Below the pieces are notes generated by a model. It was given only the letters and a program-made list of their open reading frames with translations, was not told the DNA's origin and ran no database searches. A stretch of 64,000 nucleotides of DNA from a virus. The stretch covers positions 55,471 through 119,470 of the IMG/VR virus record IMGVR_UViG_3300005253_000004; one strand, given 5' to 3'. This document shows positions 23,593 through 29,670 of the stretch, one piece after another (the stretch's first letter is position 1; the number at the start of each line of letters is the position of its first letter). The position numbers and the translations under genes were made by a program.

Positions 23593-23841
23593 TTACTTCT
23601 CCCATGCACACAGGTTGATGAGCCCTTTGAAATGCTCGGGTATCTCAGCCATGCATACACTACATTGGACTTCACGCTTCAAAGCAGCCCCGTAGCACAG
23701 CGTGTCACAGTGGTGTAGATAATACCATGCTTCGTTGGATGGTGGATACTTTGTATCTCGGGTATACTTTATTATACCCCAACCATCAACCAATGGTGTC
23801 TTAGTAAAAACTAAGCCGGTTACGACAAGACCATGAGTCAT
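23593..23841 (-). CDS. W-HxC-CxxC family small protein, copy 16
   Basis: 82 aa. VDGWGIIKY strand, LHHC, CSVC, then EIPEHFKGLINLCAW. Ends in WEK, as copy 11 does. Function unknown. Confidence 0.8.
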   Translation of the reverse strand: MTHGLVVTGLVFTKTPLVDGWGIIKYTRDTKYPPSNEAWYYLHHCDTLCYGAALKREVQCSVCMAEIPEHFKGLINLCAWEK

Positions 23842-24023
23842 TCAGTCACCTCGATCTTAGCTACACGGTGCCAGAACACAGCACCGTACCTTTGCTTAGC
23901 CCCTTCGGCTAGCCACACATGGGCTTGGCCCTCGTTCTTGAACCCCGACTCGATGATGACCTGAGTACAAGTCACCTCGCCGGTAACATCCTTGTCCTCC
24001 AGAGTGAAGATTACTTTAGCCAT
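23838..24023 (-). CDS. Hypothetical protein, 61 aa
   Basis: Start at ATG 24023 (MAKVIFTLED), overlapping copy 17. It looks like a small alpha/beta protein: ITFTLED-like strand, CTQVIIE, helix GQAHVWLAEGAKQRYG, strand AKIEVTE. Unrecognised. Confidence 0.55.
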   Translation of the reverse strand: MAKVIFTLEDKDVTGEVTCTQVIIESGFKNEGQAHVWLAEGAKQRYGAVFWHRVAKIEVTE

Positions 24024-24288
24024 CACTGACCCCTTTGGCACCTGCCATGAGCAGCACCATCAAGCCTTGTATCTCATCAGGCACGGGCTCTTCGCAGTAG
24101 TAACAAACACACGGATCGTCGGAGGTGAACCATGCGTAGCTTCCAGGTCGAACAGTTGTGTTTTTGGATAGCTTACGTACCTTACTGTAAACTTTGAGGT
24201 CACACTTATGGTTTGCATAGTACTCAAACAGGTGCTCTTCTTCGTTATTTATGATGTTCCAATTACCTAGAGTAAACAAGGCCATCAC
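24016..24288 (-). CDS. W-HxC-CxxC family small protein, copy 17
   Basis: 90 aa. TLGNWNIIN strand, ANHKC, a Lys-rich loop, CYYC, then PVPDEIQGLMVLLM. The helix lacks the usual terminal Trp. Function unknown. Confidence 0.78.
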   Translation of the reverse strand: MMALFTLGNWNIINNEEEHLFEYYANHKCDLKVYSKVRKLSKNTTVRPGSYAWFTSDDPCVCYYCEEPVPDEIQGLMVLLMAGAKGVSDG

Positions 24289-24295
24289 CTGTCTC

Positions 24296-24451
24296 CTACC
24301 CCCTGTTGAGGTACTCGGCCATAGCTAAGGCACCTACCTCATCGTCCCATTTGTCATACACCACCAAGCCACCCGTTGTATCATCTTGAAGCACAACAAG
24401 GTACTTGTTGGCTCCCGTTGCCACCTTGACCGTCAACACGTAGTACTCCAT
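24296..24451 (-). CDS. Small hypothetical protein, 51 aa
   Basis: ATG 24451 has a near-perfect AAAGGAGG site. Sequence begins MEYYVLTVKVATGANKYLVV and reads as two beta strands, a turn (DDTTGG), another strand and a C-terminal helix. Unrecognised. Confidence 0.6.
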   Translation of the reverse strand: MEYYVLTVKVATGANKYLVVLQDDTTGGLVVYDKWDDEVGALAMAEYLNRG

Positions 24452-24531
24452 GTTACCTCCTTTGTTGACCTGTATTCTACGAAATTGGCCCGTCTAGTAC
24501 GAATACAGTGGCCTGTCGTACAGGCATGTCA

Positions 24532-24882
24532 TCAAACTTCTCCATGCTGTTCAATCACAGTGTTGATAACCAACAAGTCACCCTCAGCACGGAGCTTGCT
24601 ACCCTCAGCATAGAGCTTTTCACCCTCAGCACGGAGCTTGCTACCCTCAGCATGGAGGTTTTCACCCTCAGCATAGAGCTTGCTCCCCTCAGCATGGAGG
24701 TTTTCACCCTCAGCATAGAGCTTGCTCCCCTCAGCATGGAGGTTTTCACCCTCAGCATAGAGCTTGCTCCCCTCAGCACGGAGCTTGCTACCCTCAGCAT
24801 AGAGCTTGCTCCCCTCAGCATAGAGCTTGCTCCCCTCAGCACGGAGGTTTTCACGTCGTTTCTTTGCTTCTTTGATTGTCAT
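24532..24882 (-). CDS. Heptad-repeat protein (LxAEGSK repeats)
   Basis: 116 aa. After MTIKEAKKRREN come about 13 seven-residue repeats of the form L-(Y/R/H)-A-E-G-(S/E)-(K/N). Each is 21 bp. The regular Leu spacing suggests a long helix or coiled coil. Similar AEGxKL repeat proteins occur in many phages with unknown function. The 21-bp repeats vary in two positions, so copy number may change between strains. Confidence 0.7.
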   Translation of the reverse strand: MTIKEAKKRRENLRAEGSKLYAEGSKLYAEGSKLRAEGSKLYAEGENLHAEGSKLYAEGENLHAEGSKLYAEGENLHAEGSKLRAEGEKLYAEGSKLRAEGDLLVINTVIEQHGEV

Positions 24883-24927
24883 GTTATCTCCTATGTTGTA
24901 CTACAGCAGCTCGCAAGGGAACACCCC

Positions 24928-25026
24928 TTACGGCAGAGTGCTACGGTACTCTGAGATGTCGAACGACATCGCAAGGTAGAAAAACCCAGCGACCACAGCT
25001 ATGAACACCGCCATCGCAACCCTCAC
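24928..25026 (-). CDS. Membrane microprotein, 32 aa
   Basis: GTG start at 25026 overlaps the upstream stop (TAGTG). One hydrophobic helix (VAMAVFIAVVAGFFYLAM) near the N-terminus, then a polar end. Tentative but in series with its neighbours. Confidence 0.4.
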   Translation of the reverse strand: MRVAMAVFIAVVAGFFYLAMSFDISEYRSTLP

Positions 25027-25190
25027 TACCACCTACCTCTGACCAGCCCTCGGGACAGGCTGTAGTTCGGATGCACCAGTGTCGGGCTCTTGTCGTTCTC
25101 CAAGTACAACCAGATACCCTTGCTACCCTTGGGACCTCTGGTTGCCAGTCTCAGGGCCTTCTTGAACCACATCGCTTCGATTTGTTTCAT
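25026..25190 (-). CDS. Small basic protein, 54 aa
   Basis: ATG 25190 follows ACGGAGG. Sequence starts MKQIEAMWFKKALRLATRG and is basic throughout, ending RGRW. Overlaps neighbours on both sides. Unrecognised. Confidence 0.5.
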   Translation of the reverse strand: MKQIEAMWFKKALRLATRGPKGSKGIWLYLENDKSPTLVHPNYSLSRGLVRGRW

Positions 25191-25315
25191 GTTACCTCCG
25201 TCTTATCCATGAGTCTCTTCAGACTCTTGAGTTTGCGTATTGCTACCTCTATGCAAGCCCACAGTATAGCAGCAGCACCAACAAATACACCAAGACTAAA
25301 ACAAAACCAGTCCAT
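25187..25315 (-). CDS. Membrane microprotein, 42 aa
   Basis: ATG 25315 overlaps, by its stop (ATGA), the next gene. N-terminal hydrophobic helix (FSLGVFVGAAAILWACI) then a basic helix (AIRKLKSLKRLMDK). Single-pass layout with a cytoplasmic basic tail. Confidence 0.5.
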   Translation of the reverse strand: MDWFCFSLGVFVGAAAILWACIEVAIRKLKSLKRLMDKTEVT

Positions 25316-25316
25316 G

Positions 25317-25598
25317 TCAGCTCTGTACTACATGCTTACAATGGCAGCAACCCTCGGCCTTCACCTCGGATGCCGCTGGGTCGCGCAGGAACTTAGCCCT
25401 GGGGCGTTCTATCACGGTGACGTAGTAGGACATTGATCCTTTGCTTCCAATACCAGGATCACCAGGATCACCAGAGTCCTCACGTTCCCTCATGTTCTTG
25501 ACCATGCGGTTCCGGCACTTGTCGGCCGCTTGGTAGTTATCGAACGGTCCGAGTATGTTGACTCCGGTCCACGTTTGACTTACAATTACATGCTTCAT
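25317..25598 (-). CDS. Hypothetical protein with GDPGDPG turn
   Basis: 93 aa. The N-terminus (HVIVSQTWTGVNILGPFDNY) and the middle (SYYVTVIERP) look like a small alpha/beta domain; a short GDPGDPG repeat sits in the linker and CCHC near the end. Preceded by the CATAG RNA element. Confidence 0.5.
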   Translation of the reverse strand: MKHVIVSQTWTGVNILGPFDNYQAADKCRNRMVKNMREREDSGDPGDPGIGSKGSMSYYVTVIERPRAKFLRDPAASEVKAEGCCHCKHVVQS

Positions 25599-25613
25599 TG
25601 TGTACTCCTGTGG

Positions 25614-25662
25614 CTATGATGCCTCATGCACCATAGACCAATGGCCGAAGCCATTGAGCTAG
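25614..25662 (-). promoter_or_regulatory. CATAG switch-like RNA element, copy 2 (UUCG loop)
   Basis: Minus strand: CAATGGC-TTCG-GCCATTG, a 7-bp stem closed by a stable UUCG tetraloop, extended outward by CCTAG/CTATGG. The 3' CTATG can instead pair with CATAG 13 nt further on. Ends a few bases above the ribosome site of 25317-25598. Confidence 0.65.
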
Positions 25663-25670
25663 GGTGCAAC

Positions 25671-25928
25671 TCAGCTCCTATATATTGAGTCCAACGTCAC
25701 GTTCACCACCATTTCAATTTTCTCTGCCTTCTCAGGTGTTACCCCCAAGAGCCCTTCAAACTCCGTGAAACCATAGCCTATGCCTGTCCTGAACGATACC
25801 TCTTCATTGAACACGATGCCCAACGCAGACCCGTCGCTCTTCAGCGTCATCATAGCCATATCCAGACCGTCAAGCCACCAGCCATCTGGTAGGCTAGGCT
25901 TACAGGTACGACGTACTCCTTGCTTCAT
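25671..25928 (-). CDS. Hypothetical protein, 85 aa
   Basis: Unrecognised. A small mixed domain with WWLDGLDMAMMTLKSDGS and GYGFTEFEGLLG, ending in a helix and strand (KIEMVVNVTLDS). AGGAGG precedes ATG 25928; the leader is the repeated box A. Confidence 0.55.
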   Translation of the reverse strand: MKQGVRRTCKPSLPDGWWLDGLDMAMMTLKSDGSALGIVFNEEVSFRTGIGYGFTEFEGLLGVTPEKAEKIEMVVNVTLDSIYRS

Positions 25929-25948
25929 TGGAGCCTCCTTGCTAGTCT

Positions 25949-26001
25949 CCTGTCAAAGGAAAGGTAGAAAACTGACCGTAAAAGCCCACTATGAGCCCAA
26001 G
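25949..26001 (-). promoter_or_regulatory. Repeated leader box, copy A
   Basis: Minus strand: GGGCTTTTACGGTCAGTTTTCT then TTTCCTTTGACAGGAG, directly above a ribosome site. Shares TTTACGGTCAGTTTTCT with copies B-D. Confidence 0.55.
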
Positions 26002-26208
26002 TCAGCTACCTTCCCTGATGATACGCTTGTTCTCAGCGTCCCACTTGGCAACAGCCGTCTCAGCCTCGTCGAGCGCGTGCTTCACCAATGTGTGTAGCTC
26101 TGTGGGTAGTAGAGTCCAAGGATCCTCAGATACCACCCATTCAGGGTCACAGAACAGCTTTGACTCAGCCTTCATCACTACCAGCTTAAACCTCTGCTTG
26201 GCGGGCAT
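26002..26208 (-). CDS. Hypothetical protein, 68 aa
   Basis: Unrecognised. Strand-rich N-terminus (RFKLVVMKAESKLF) with DPEWVVSEDPWTLLP, then a C-terminal helix (LVKHALDEAETAVAKWDAENK). AGGAGG precedes ATG 26208. Confidence 0.55.
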   Translation of the reverse strand: MPAKQRFKLVVMKAESKLFCDPEWVVSEDPWTLLPTELHTLVKHALDEAETAVAKWDAENKRIIREGS

Positions 26209-26308
26209 GGTACCTCCTCAGGTCCTCATAGAGCCTCACCAAACGTGCCTTCGACGCTATCAGCGCCGCGATCTCAACCTTCAAGGCTTTGATATCCTTA
26301 TCCAACAT
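26186..26308 (-). CDS. Small helical protein, 40 aa
   Basis: ATG 26308 follows AGGAGGTACC. Sequence MLDKDIKALKVEIAALIASK then RLVRLYEDLRRYHARQ: one long amphipathic helix, probably a coiled coil. Its last codons overlap the next gene by 23 bp. Confidence 0.5.
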   Translation of the reverse strand: MLDKDIKALKVEIAALIASKARLVRLYEDLRRYHARQAEV

Positions 26309-26381
26309 GGTACCTCCTATGCTTCGTCCACGCCCAGATCTCGGTTATGCCACCCACAACCACAATCAGTGCTAGTACCAT
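26298..26381 (-). CDS. Membrane microprotein, 27 aa
   Basis: ATG 26381 (or the TTG just before it) sits 9-14 nt below AGGAGG. One hydrophobic helix (VLALIVVVGGITEIWAW) then a basic end. Confidence 0.35.
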   Translation of the reverse strand: MVLALIVVVGGITEIWAWTKHRRYHVG

Positions 26382-26393
26382 CAATCAATCAAT

Positions 26394-26441
26394 CCTCCTG
26401 TCAAAGAAAACGTAACAAACTAACCGTAACAACCCCTACTA
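26394..26441 (-). promoter_or_regulatory. Repeated leader box, copy B
   Basis: Minus strand GTTACGGTTAGTTTGTTACG, then TTTTCTTTGACAGGAGG. The most diverged copy of the box. Lies above microprotein 26298-26381 and supplies its AGGAGG. Confidence 0.45.
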
Positions 26442-26621
26442 GACCCACCCCCTCAATACCCTAAGCTGGGACAAGCACACTTCTCTGTTCCTATAGGCCA
26501 GAGCTAACTGCTGCTCTCTCACCCCAGCGATGCACAGTCGAACGTCCTGCCAGTAATCAATGCCTCTGCTGAACCACTTTACACCCATCAGAAGCTCTCG
26601 GATCAGGCTGTCGTGCATCAT
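26439..26621 (-). CDS. Small helical protein, 60 aa
   Basis: GGAGG precedes two adjacent ATGs at 26621/26618. Sequence MMHDSLIRELLMGVKWFSRG then YWQDVRLCIAGVREQQLALAY: two helices, basic at the end. Unrecognised. Its leader carries CATAGCTCAATG, the left half of the CATAG element. Confidence 0.5.
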   Translation of the reverse strand: MMHDSLIRELLMGVKWFSRGIDYWQDVRLCIAGVREQQLALAYRNREVCLSQLRVLRGWV

Positions 26622-26659
26622 GGTGCCTCCTTATCACCTCCCTGAGTCATTGAGCTATG

Positions 26660-27043
26660 TTATAGGAGACCCTTCAACTGTTCCATCAGGAACAATCTCG
26701 GAGCGAGGATGATCTTTGCCACGGTGAACAGACAGACAAGGAACCCAGCAAGCGTAGCCCCACCACCGAAGAGCCCCAGCATGAAGGCAAAGCACGGATC
26801 TTCGCCGTTCTTTGATGTATCGAGGATGCGCCACAGCTTCACAGTTGCGTACATCACACCACCAAACGCCAAGCCCCAGAACACACTCCAGACTCCGTTG
26901 TAGAACAAACTGTAGGTCAGGATCTCTTGGACCAGCAGCGGAGCCTGCTCCACTACGAAGCTCTCCGTTGATTCCACATACTCCATGACCTTGGCGATGG
27001 CCTCGCCGCCTTGTACCAGCAGTTTCTCAGTGACCTCGTTCAT
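26660..27043 (-). CDS. Multi-pass membrane protein
   Basis: 127 aa. After a 45-residue amphipathic N-terminus there are two to three hydrophobic segments, about 50-68 (GVWSVFWGLAFGGVMYATV) and 85-110 (FMLGLFGGGATLAGFLVCLF). The N-terminal helix (LVQEILTYSLFYNG) resembles small phage membrane proteins. Candidate holin or envelope protein; no lysis gene nearby. Confidence 0.6.
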   Translation of the reverse strand: MNEVTEKLLVQGGEAIAKVMEYVESTESFVVEQAPLLVQEILTYSLFYNGVWSVFWGLAFGGVMYATVKLWRILDTSKNGEDPCFAFMLGLFGGGATLAGFLVCLFTVAKIILAPRLFLMEQLKGLL

Positions 27044-27050
27044 TTTGTAC

Positions 27051-27110
27051 TCCTATGGCAAAGAAAACCAAAATTACATTAAAAACCCCTAGTACCCACT
27101 AAGAGCCCAA
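27051..27110 (-). promoter_or_regulatory. Repeated leader box, copy C
   Basis: Minus strand: TAGTGGGTACTAGGGGTTTT, TAATGTAATTTTGGTTTTC, then TTTGCCATAGGAG. Ends in the ribosome site of the membrane gene 26660-27043. Confidence 0.5.
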
Positions 27111-27112
27111 TG

Positions 27113-27322
27113 CTACTTCTCGACGAAGATCTGGCCCCGACTGTCAACCAGAAGCCCCGTCACTGTCTCATTGACCCCTGCGACAAGGCGTACTACGTTG
27201 CTGTTGTTCGTGAATGCCAGCACAAGGTACCCATTGACAATCACATTCACACCTAGAGCCGTGTTCTCCAGCTCCACCTTACCCAGAGGCTCTGCTACCT
27301 CTTCCTTCGTTACGAATCTCAT
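27113..27322 (-). CDS. Hypothetical beta-rich protein, 69 aa
   Basis: Unrecognised. Mostly alternating strands: VNVIVNGYLVLAF, NVVRLVAGVNETVTG, GQIFVEK. Suggests a small beta-barrel or sandwich. Its leader is the CATAG element copy 3. Confidence 0.55.
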   Translation of the reverse strand: MRFVTKEEVAEPLGKVELENTALGVNVIVNGYLVLAFTNNSNVVRLVAGVNETVTGLLVDSRGQIFVEK

Positions 27323-27337
27323 AATACTCTCCTGTGG

Positions 27338-27466
27338 CTATGATACCTCATGCATCATAGACCAAGAACACAGAGCCAAAGCAAGCATACTCGGAGTCAC
27401 TCAAGCAACAACGCTCCACTTGAGGCTAGCCTTTCGCCCTTCGACCCTGCGCCCTTGGTCTATGCT
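27338..27466 (-). promoter_or_regulatory. CATAG switch-like RNA element, copy 3
   Basis: Minus strand: CATAGACCAAG (from 27463) pairs perfectly with CTTGGTCTATG about 100 nt later (11 bp). The same CTATGAT can instead pair with ATCATAG just downstream (7 bp). Then CCACAGGAG leads into gene 27113-27322. Confidence 0.6.
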
Positions 27467-27528
27467 GCTCAGATCAATTGTCGAGCTTCTCCTCTGTGCC
27501 GTGCTCCATGTATAGCTTATACGCTTGG

Positions 27529-27630
27529 TTATGGACCAAATGGAACGCCCATAAGCCAGCCAAAGGCCCAGGTAACACCGCTGATAACGACTACATTGAT
27601 GAAAGACACCGGATTTCCGAACTCGTACAT
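27529..27630 (-). CDS. Membrane microprotein, 33 aa
   Basis: ATG 27630 follows ATAGGAGATTGAAC. Sequence begins MYEFGNPVSFINVVVISGVT and continues hydrophobic (WAFGWLMGVPFG). An overlapping frame (GTG start) also stays open, so the exact product is uncertain. Confidence 0.4.
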   Translation of the reverse strand: MYEFGNPVSFINVVVISGVTWAFGWLMGVPFGP

Positions 27631-27638
27631 GTTCAATC

Positions 27639-27742
27639 TCCTATGGCAAAGGAAAAGCAGAAAACTGACCGTAAATACCCCTACAACATAGACCAAAGGC
27701 TACAGAGCCTCTAGTACCGCCTCTGCGCCCTTGAGCTATGTT
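27639..27742 (-). promoter_or_regulatory. Composite leader: CATAG hairpin (copy 4) plus leader box D
   Basis: Minus strand: ACATAG-CT-CAAGGGC pairs with GCCTTTG-GT-CTATGT (27742-27685). Box D follows at once: GGGGTATTTACGGTCAGTTTTCT, TTTTCCTTTGCCATAGGAG. Here the CATAG that can compete for CTATG lies inside the ribosome site. Only place where both element types join. Confidence 0.6.
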
Positions 27743-27757
27743 ACTTCGGGGGTCAGC

Positions 27758-27838
27758 CTAACCTCCCATGAGGTATTCTAGCCCTCTGATGGCTGTGTAG
27801 ACTATGACTCCGAGGCATATGATCTCGAAGAGACTCAA
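27758..27838 (-). CDS. Possible membrane microprotein, 26 aa
   Basis: TTG start at 27838 overlaps the upstream stop (TTGA). One hydrophobic helix (SLFEIICLGVIVYTAI) then GLEYLMGG. No clear ribosome site, so weakly supported. Confidence 0.25.
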   Translation of the reverse strand: MSLFEIICLGVIVYTAIRGLEYLMGG

Positions 27839-28128
27839 GACCCGAACACGGTGCCCTTGAGAGCCGATGCCTTGATGCTCCAGAGGCTATCCTCGCGGCA
27901 CCAACGCGCTTTGCCCCGTGACGAAGCGCCGTAGCGGATCGCCTTGAGCTGCTTACGCAGCTTCAGGTCGTCCTTGGGGATGCTGACGAACACGTACCGC
28001 TCACCGTAGGCCTCGGTGTTCTTTGCGTTCTCAGTGATAACGATGCCATTGTCCTTGCCAGCAGCGGCTATGACGGCATTGAGCTTCTTCAGCTCTTTGT
28101 GTGCTGCCTTCAGTTCGGTCTTGGTCAT
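27835..28128 (-). CDS. GKARW-family small protein, paralog B
   Basis: 97 aa. MTKTELKAAHKELKKLNAVI start, then ERYVFVSIPK, LKAIRYGASSRGKARW and LWSIKASALKGTVFG. Very similar to paralog C, including the first residues and the GTVFG end. Function unknown. Confidence 0.65.
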   Translation of the reverse strand: MTKTELKAAHKELKKLNAVIAAAGKDNGIVITENAKNTEAYGERYVFVSIPKDDLKLRKQLKAIRYGASSRGKARWCREDSLWSIKASALKGTVFGS

Positions 28129-28361
28129 TATGTCTCCTTTTTAGTGAACCCCAAGTTGATCTCTCTGTCCCATCGTTGCTTCGTGAGCCTACGATGTTGT
28201 CGCTCTGCTACCGCGACCCTGTGCTGTTGAGCCTCCACCGCAGCTTTCAGAGTCTCCAGCTTGGTGCTTTGTACCTCGATCCTGGCTTCTTGGCGTCTGA
28301 GGTTGTCACACGCTCTGACGTACAAGTCCATAGGGCTTTCTCTCTTGGAGAGTTTATACAT
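28128..28361 (-). CDS. Basic coiled-coil protein, 77 aa
   Basis: Arg/Gln-rich helix throughout: DNLRRQEARIEVQSTKLETL then AVEAQQHRVAVAERQHRRL. Predicted coiled coil with positive charge. CCTGTGGCCTT leader with AGGAGG. Unrecognised. Confidence 0.55.
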   Translation of the reverse strand: MYKLSKRESPMDLYVRACDNLRRQEARIEVQSTKLETLKAAVEAQQHRVAVAERQHRRLTKQRWDREINLGFTKKET

Positions 28362-28411
28362 TTAGGCCTCCTGTGGCCTTGGACAAGGGGGCGAAAGGTC
28401 AATGAATCCGG

Positions 28412-28708
28412 TTACTTGCCGAACACGGTGCCTTCAAGGGCCGAAGTCAAGACGCTCCAGGCAACTTCGTCCTTGTTCCAGCGGGCCTTACCGTGCGCAA
28501 ACCGGCCCCAACGCAGCGCCTTGATCTGCTTACGCAGCTCCGTGGAGGTCTTGGGGATCTTCACGAAGCTATAATCACCGAATTCGGCGTTCTTCGCGTT
28601 GACGTAGACCTCGATCTCCGTGTTGCCTTCGGCAATCTCGTGCTTTGCGATGAAGGCATTGAGTCGTTTGAGGTCAGCCTTAGCCTTGCGCAGTTCTGTC
28701 TTGGTCAT
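28412..28708 (-). CDS. GKARW-family small protein, paralog C
   Basis: 98 aa from ATG 28708 (MTKTELRKAKADLKRLNAFI), chosen for its AGGAG site; a longer frame to 28786 lacks one. Signature LKALRWGRFAHGKARWNK and AWSVLTSALEGTVFG. First gene of the long leftward transcript, about 57 nt below a promoter, so probably expressed early (inference). Confidence 0.68.
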   Translation of the reverse strand: MTKTELRKAKADLKRLNAFIAKHEIAEGNTEIEVYVNAKNAEFGDYSFVKIPKTSTELRKQIKALRWGRFAHGKARWNKDEVAWSVLTSALEGTVFGK

Positions 28709-28771
28709 TATGTTCTCCTGTCGGGGTATAGTGTTACCGTAGCAGCGGACTGCCCGCCGCTCGACAAAACG

Positions 28772-28800
28772 AGTATCGCACGTCAAGTCGAGAAAGTCAA
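28772..28800 (-). promoter_or_regulatory. Sigma-70-like promoter, TTGACT-N17-GATACT
   Basis: Minus strand TTGACT (28800-28795), 17-nt spacer, GATACT (28777-28772). Located at the head of the 28-kb leftward gene array, with no plausible alternative gene upstream. Probably read by host sigma-70. Confidence 0.6.
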
Positions 28801-29355
28801 ATCCTCAACAAAATCAACTACTTACACGACCGACTTGCCGGTTCATACATGGTAAACCCCCCGCTAAGCTGCTGTTAATAACACTTTTTAGTGATACTGT
28901 TTAGTACTGATAATACCCTAGACAGGACGTGGGGTTACAGCAATAGTGCTTCAATGCCGTGGAGTTACAGCCTTGAGTACCTACTACTGTTTCCAAGGGG
29001 GGGGTGGGTCTATTGGTGTTGCCATCAGCTTAATATATCCAACTAGATCGCGGGGTTAGCCCAATCTGTGTAGTTTTAGACCCTTTTTGCTCTTTATGTG
29101 CTTTAATTAGACCGGTCATTCGCAAGAATGCCTTTATTTACGTGTACTTAGCCTTATTCCTTAGTGTATACCCACAAGAACCCAGAGGACAAGAGGTCTA
29201 GAGAGCCTAAGTAGTGGTTATAACGTACACATGGGGGTTTATGGTGGTAGTAGGGGTGTTTATGGTAAGTGTTCGTTGTTTCTTACGAATCTCTTGACTT
29301 GGTTGAGTCCGGACTCGGGTATCAGACCCCCGAAAAGGGGCCATTTAGGTGTTAT
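28801..29355. other. Gene-free region with short direct repeats, possible origin or control region
   Basis: No convincing open frame. Contains CGTGGGGTTACAGC (28928) and CGTGGAGTTACAGC (28958), 30 bp apart, and CGCGGGGTTAGCC (29049). Also GGGGTTTATGGT twice (about 29232 and 29254), a perfect 12-bp palindrome GAGTCCGGACTC (29305-29316) and a GACCCC-GAAA-GGGGCC hairpin (29325-29342). AT-rich in the middle. Function inferred only from the repeats. Confidence 0.4.
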
Positions 29356-29670
29356 TTAGGGGGCTTTTTGAGCAATTTGCATTATGGCGTACGCATGTTC
29401 TGATTCGAGCATCAAATACAAACATTCCAGCTCCTCCGGAGGCGATCTCAGACAGCGGGAGCAAGCCCAGCAGGGATCGGGGTGTCTTGCTCTCATGGGG
29501 AACTCGGCGTTCAAGTACAATACTAGTAGGTACTCAAGGCCCCCTTTGAGCACCGGTTGGCACAGGTGGTACATGTGGTGTAACCCCGAAACACTCGAAA
29601 CACTCGATTTCGCTATCACCCAGTCGTTCATTTCGAGCTTGATTTTTAGTCTGGAGCCGTCTTTAGTCAT
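29356..29670 (-). CDS. W-HxC-CxxC family small protein, copy 18
   Basis: 104 aa; last gene of the dense array. MNDWVIAK strand, YHLC, an extra Cys before CSRC (PCWACSRC), then SPPEELECLYLML. A 20-residue helical tail follows. The stop runs into a GC-rich hairpin. Function unknown. Confidence 0.75.
   Translation of the reverse strand: MTKDGSRLKIKLEMNDWVIAKSSVSSVSGLHHMYHLCQPVLKGGLEYLLVLYLNAEFPMRARHPDPCWACSRCLRSPPEELECLYLMLESEHAYAIMQIAQKAP

Noticed and set aside
24560-24850. CRISPR array at the 21-bp repeats
   Set aside because: Repeats are adjacent, with no unique spacers, and lie inside a coding frame.
24508-24954. Plus-strand open frame through the 21-bp repeats
   Set aside because: It stays open only because the repeats lack stops in that frame. 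The minus frame has a ribosome site, heptad pattern and matching operon direction.
28128-28361. A host-range or toxin protein for the small coiled-coil gene
   Set aside because: Only a basic helix is visible; no motif supports a specific function.
29325-29342. Intrinsic terminator GGCCCC-UUUU-CGGGGG after the family array
   Set aside because: A good stem, but no U-tract in either direction, so only a structural element is claimed.
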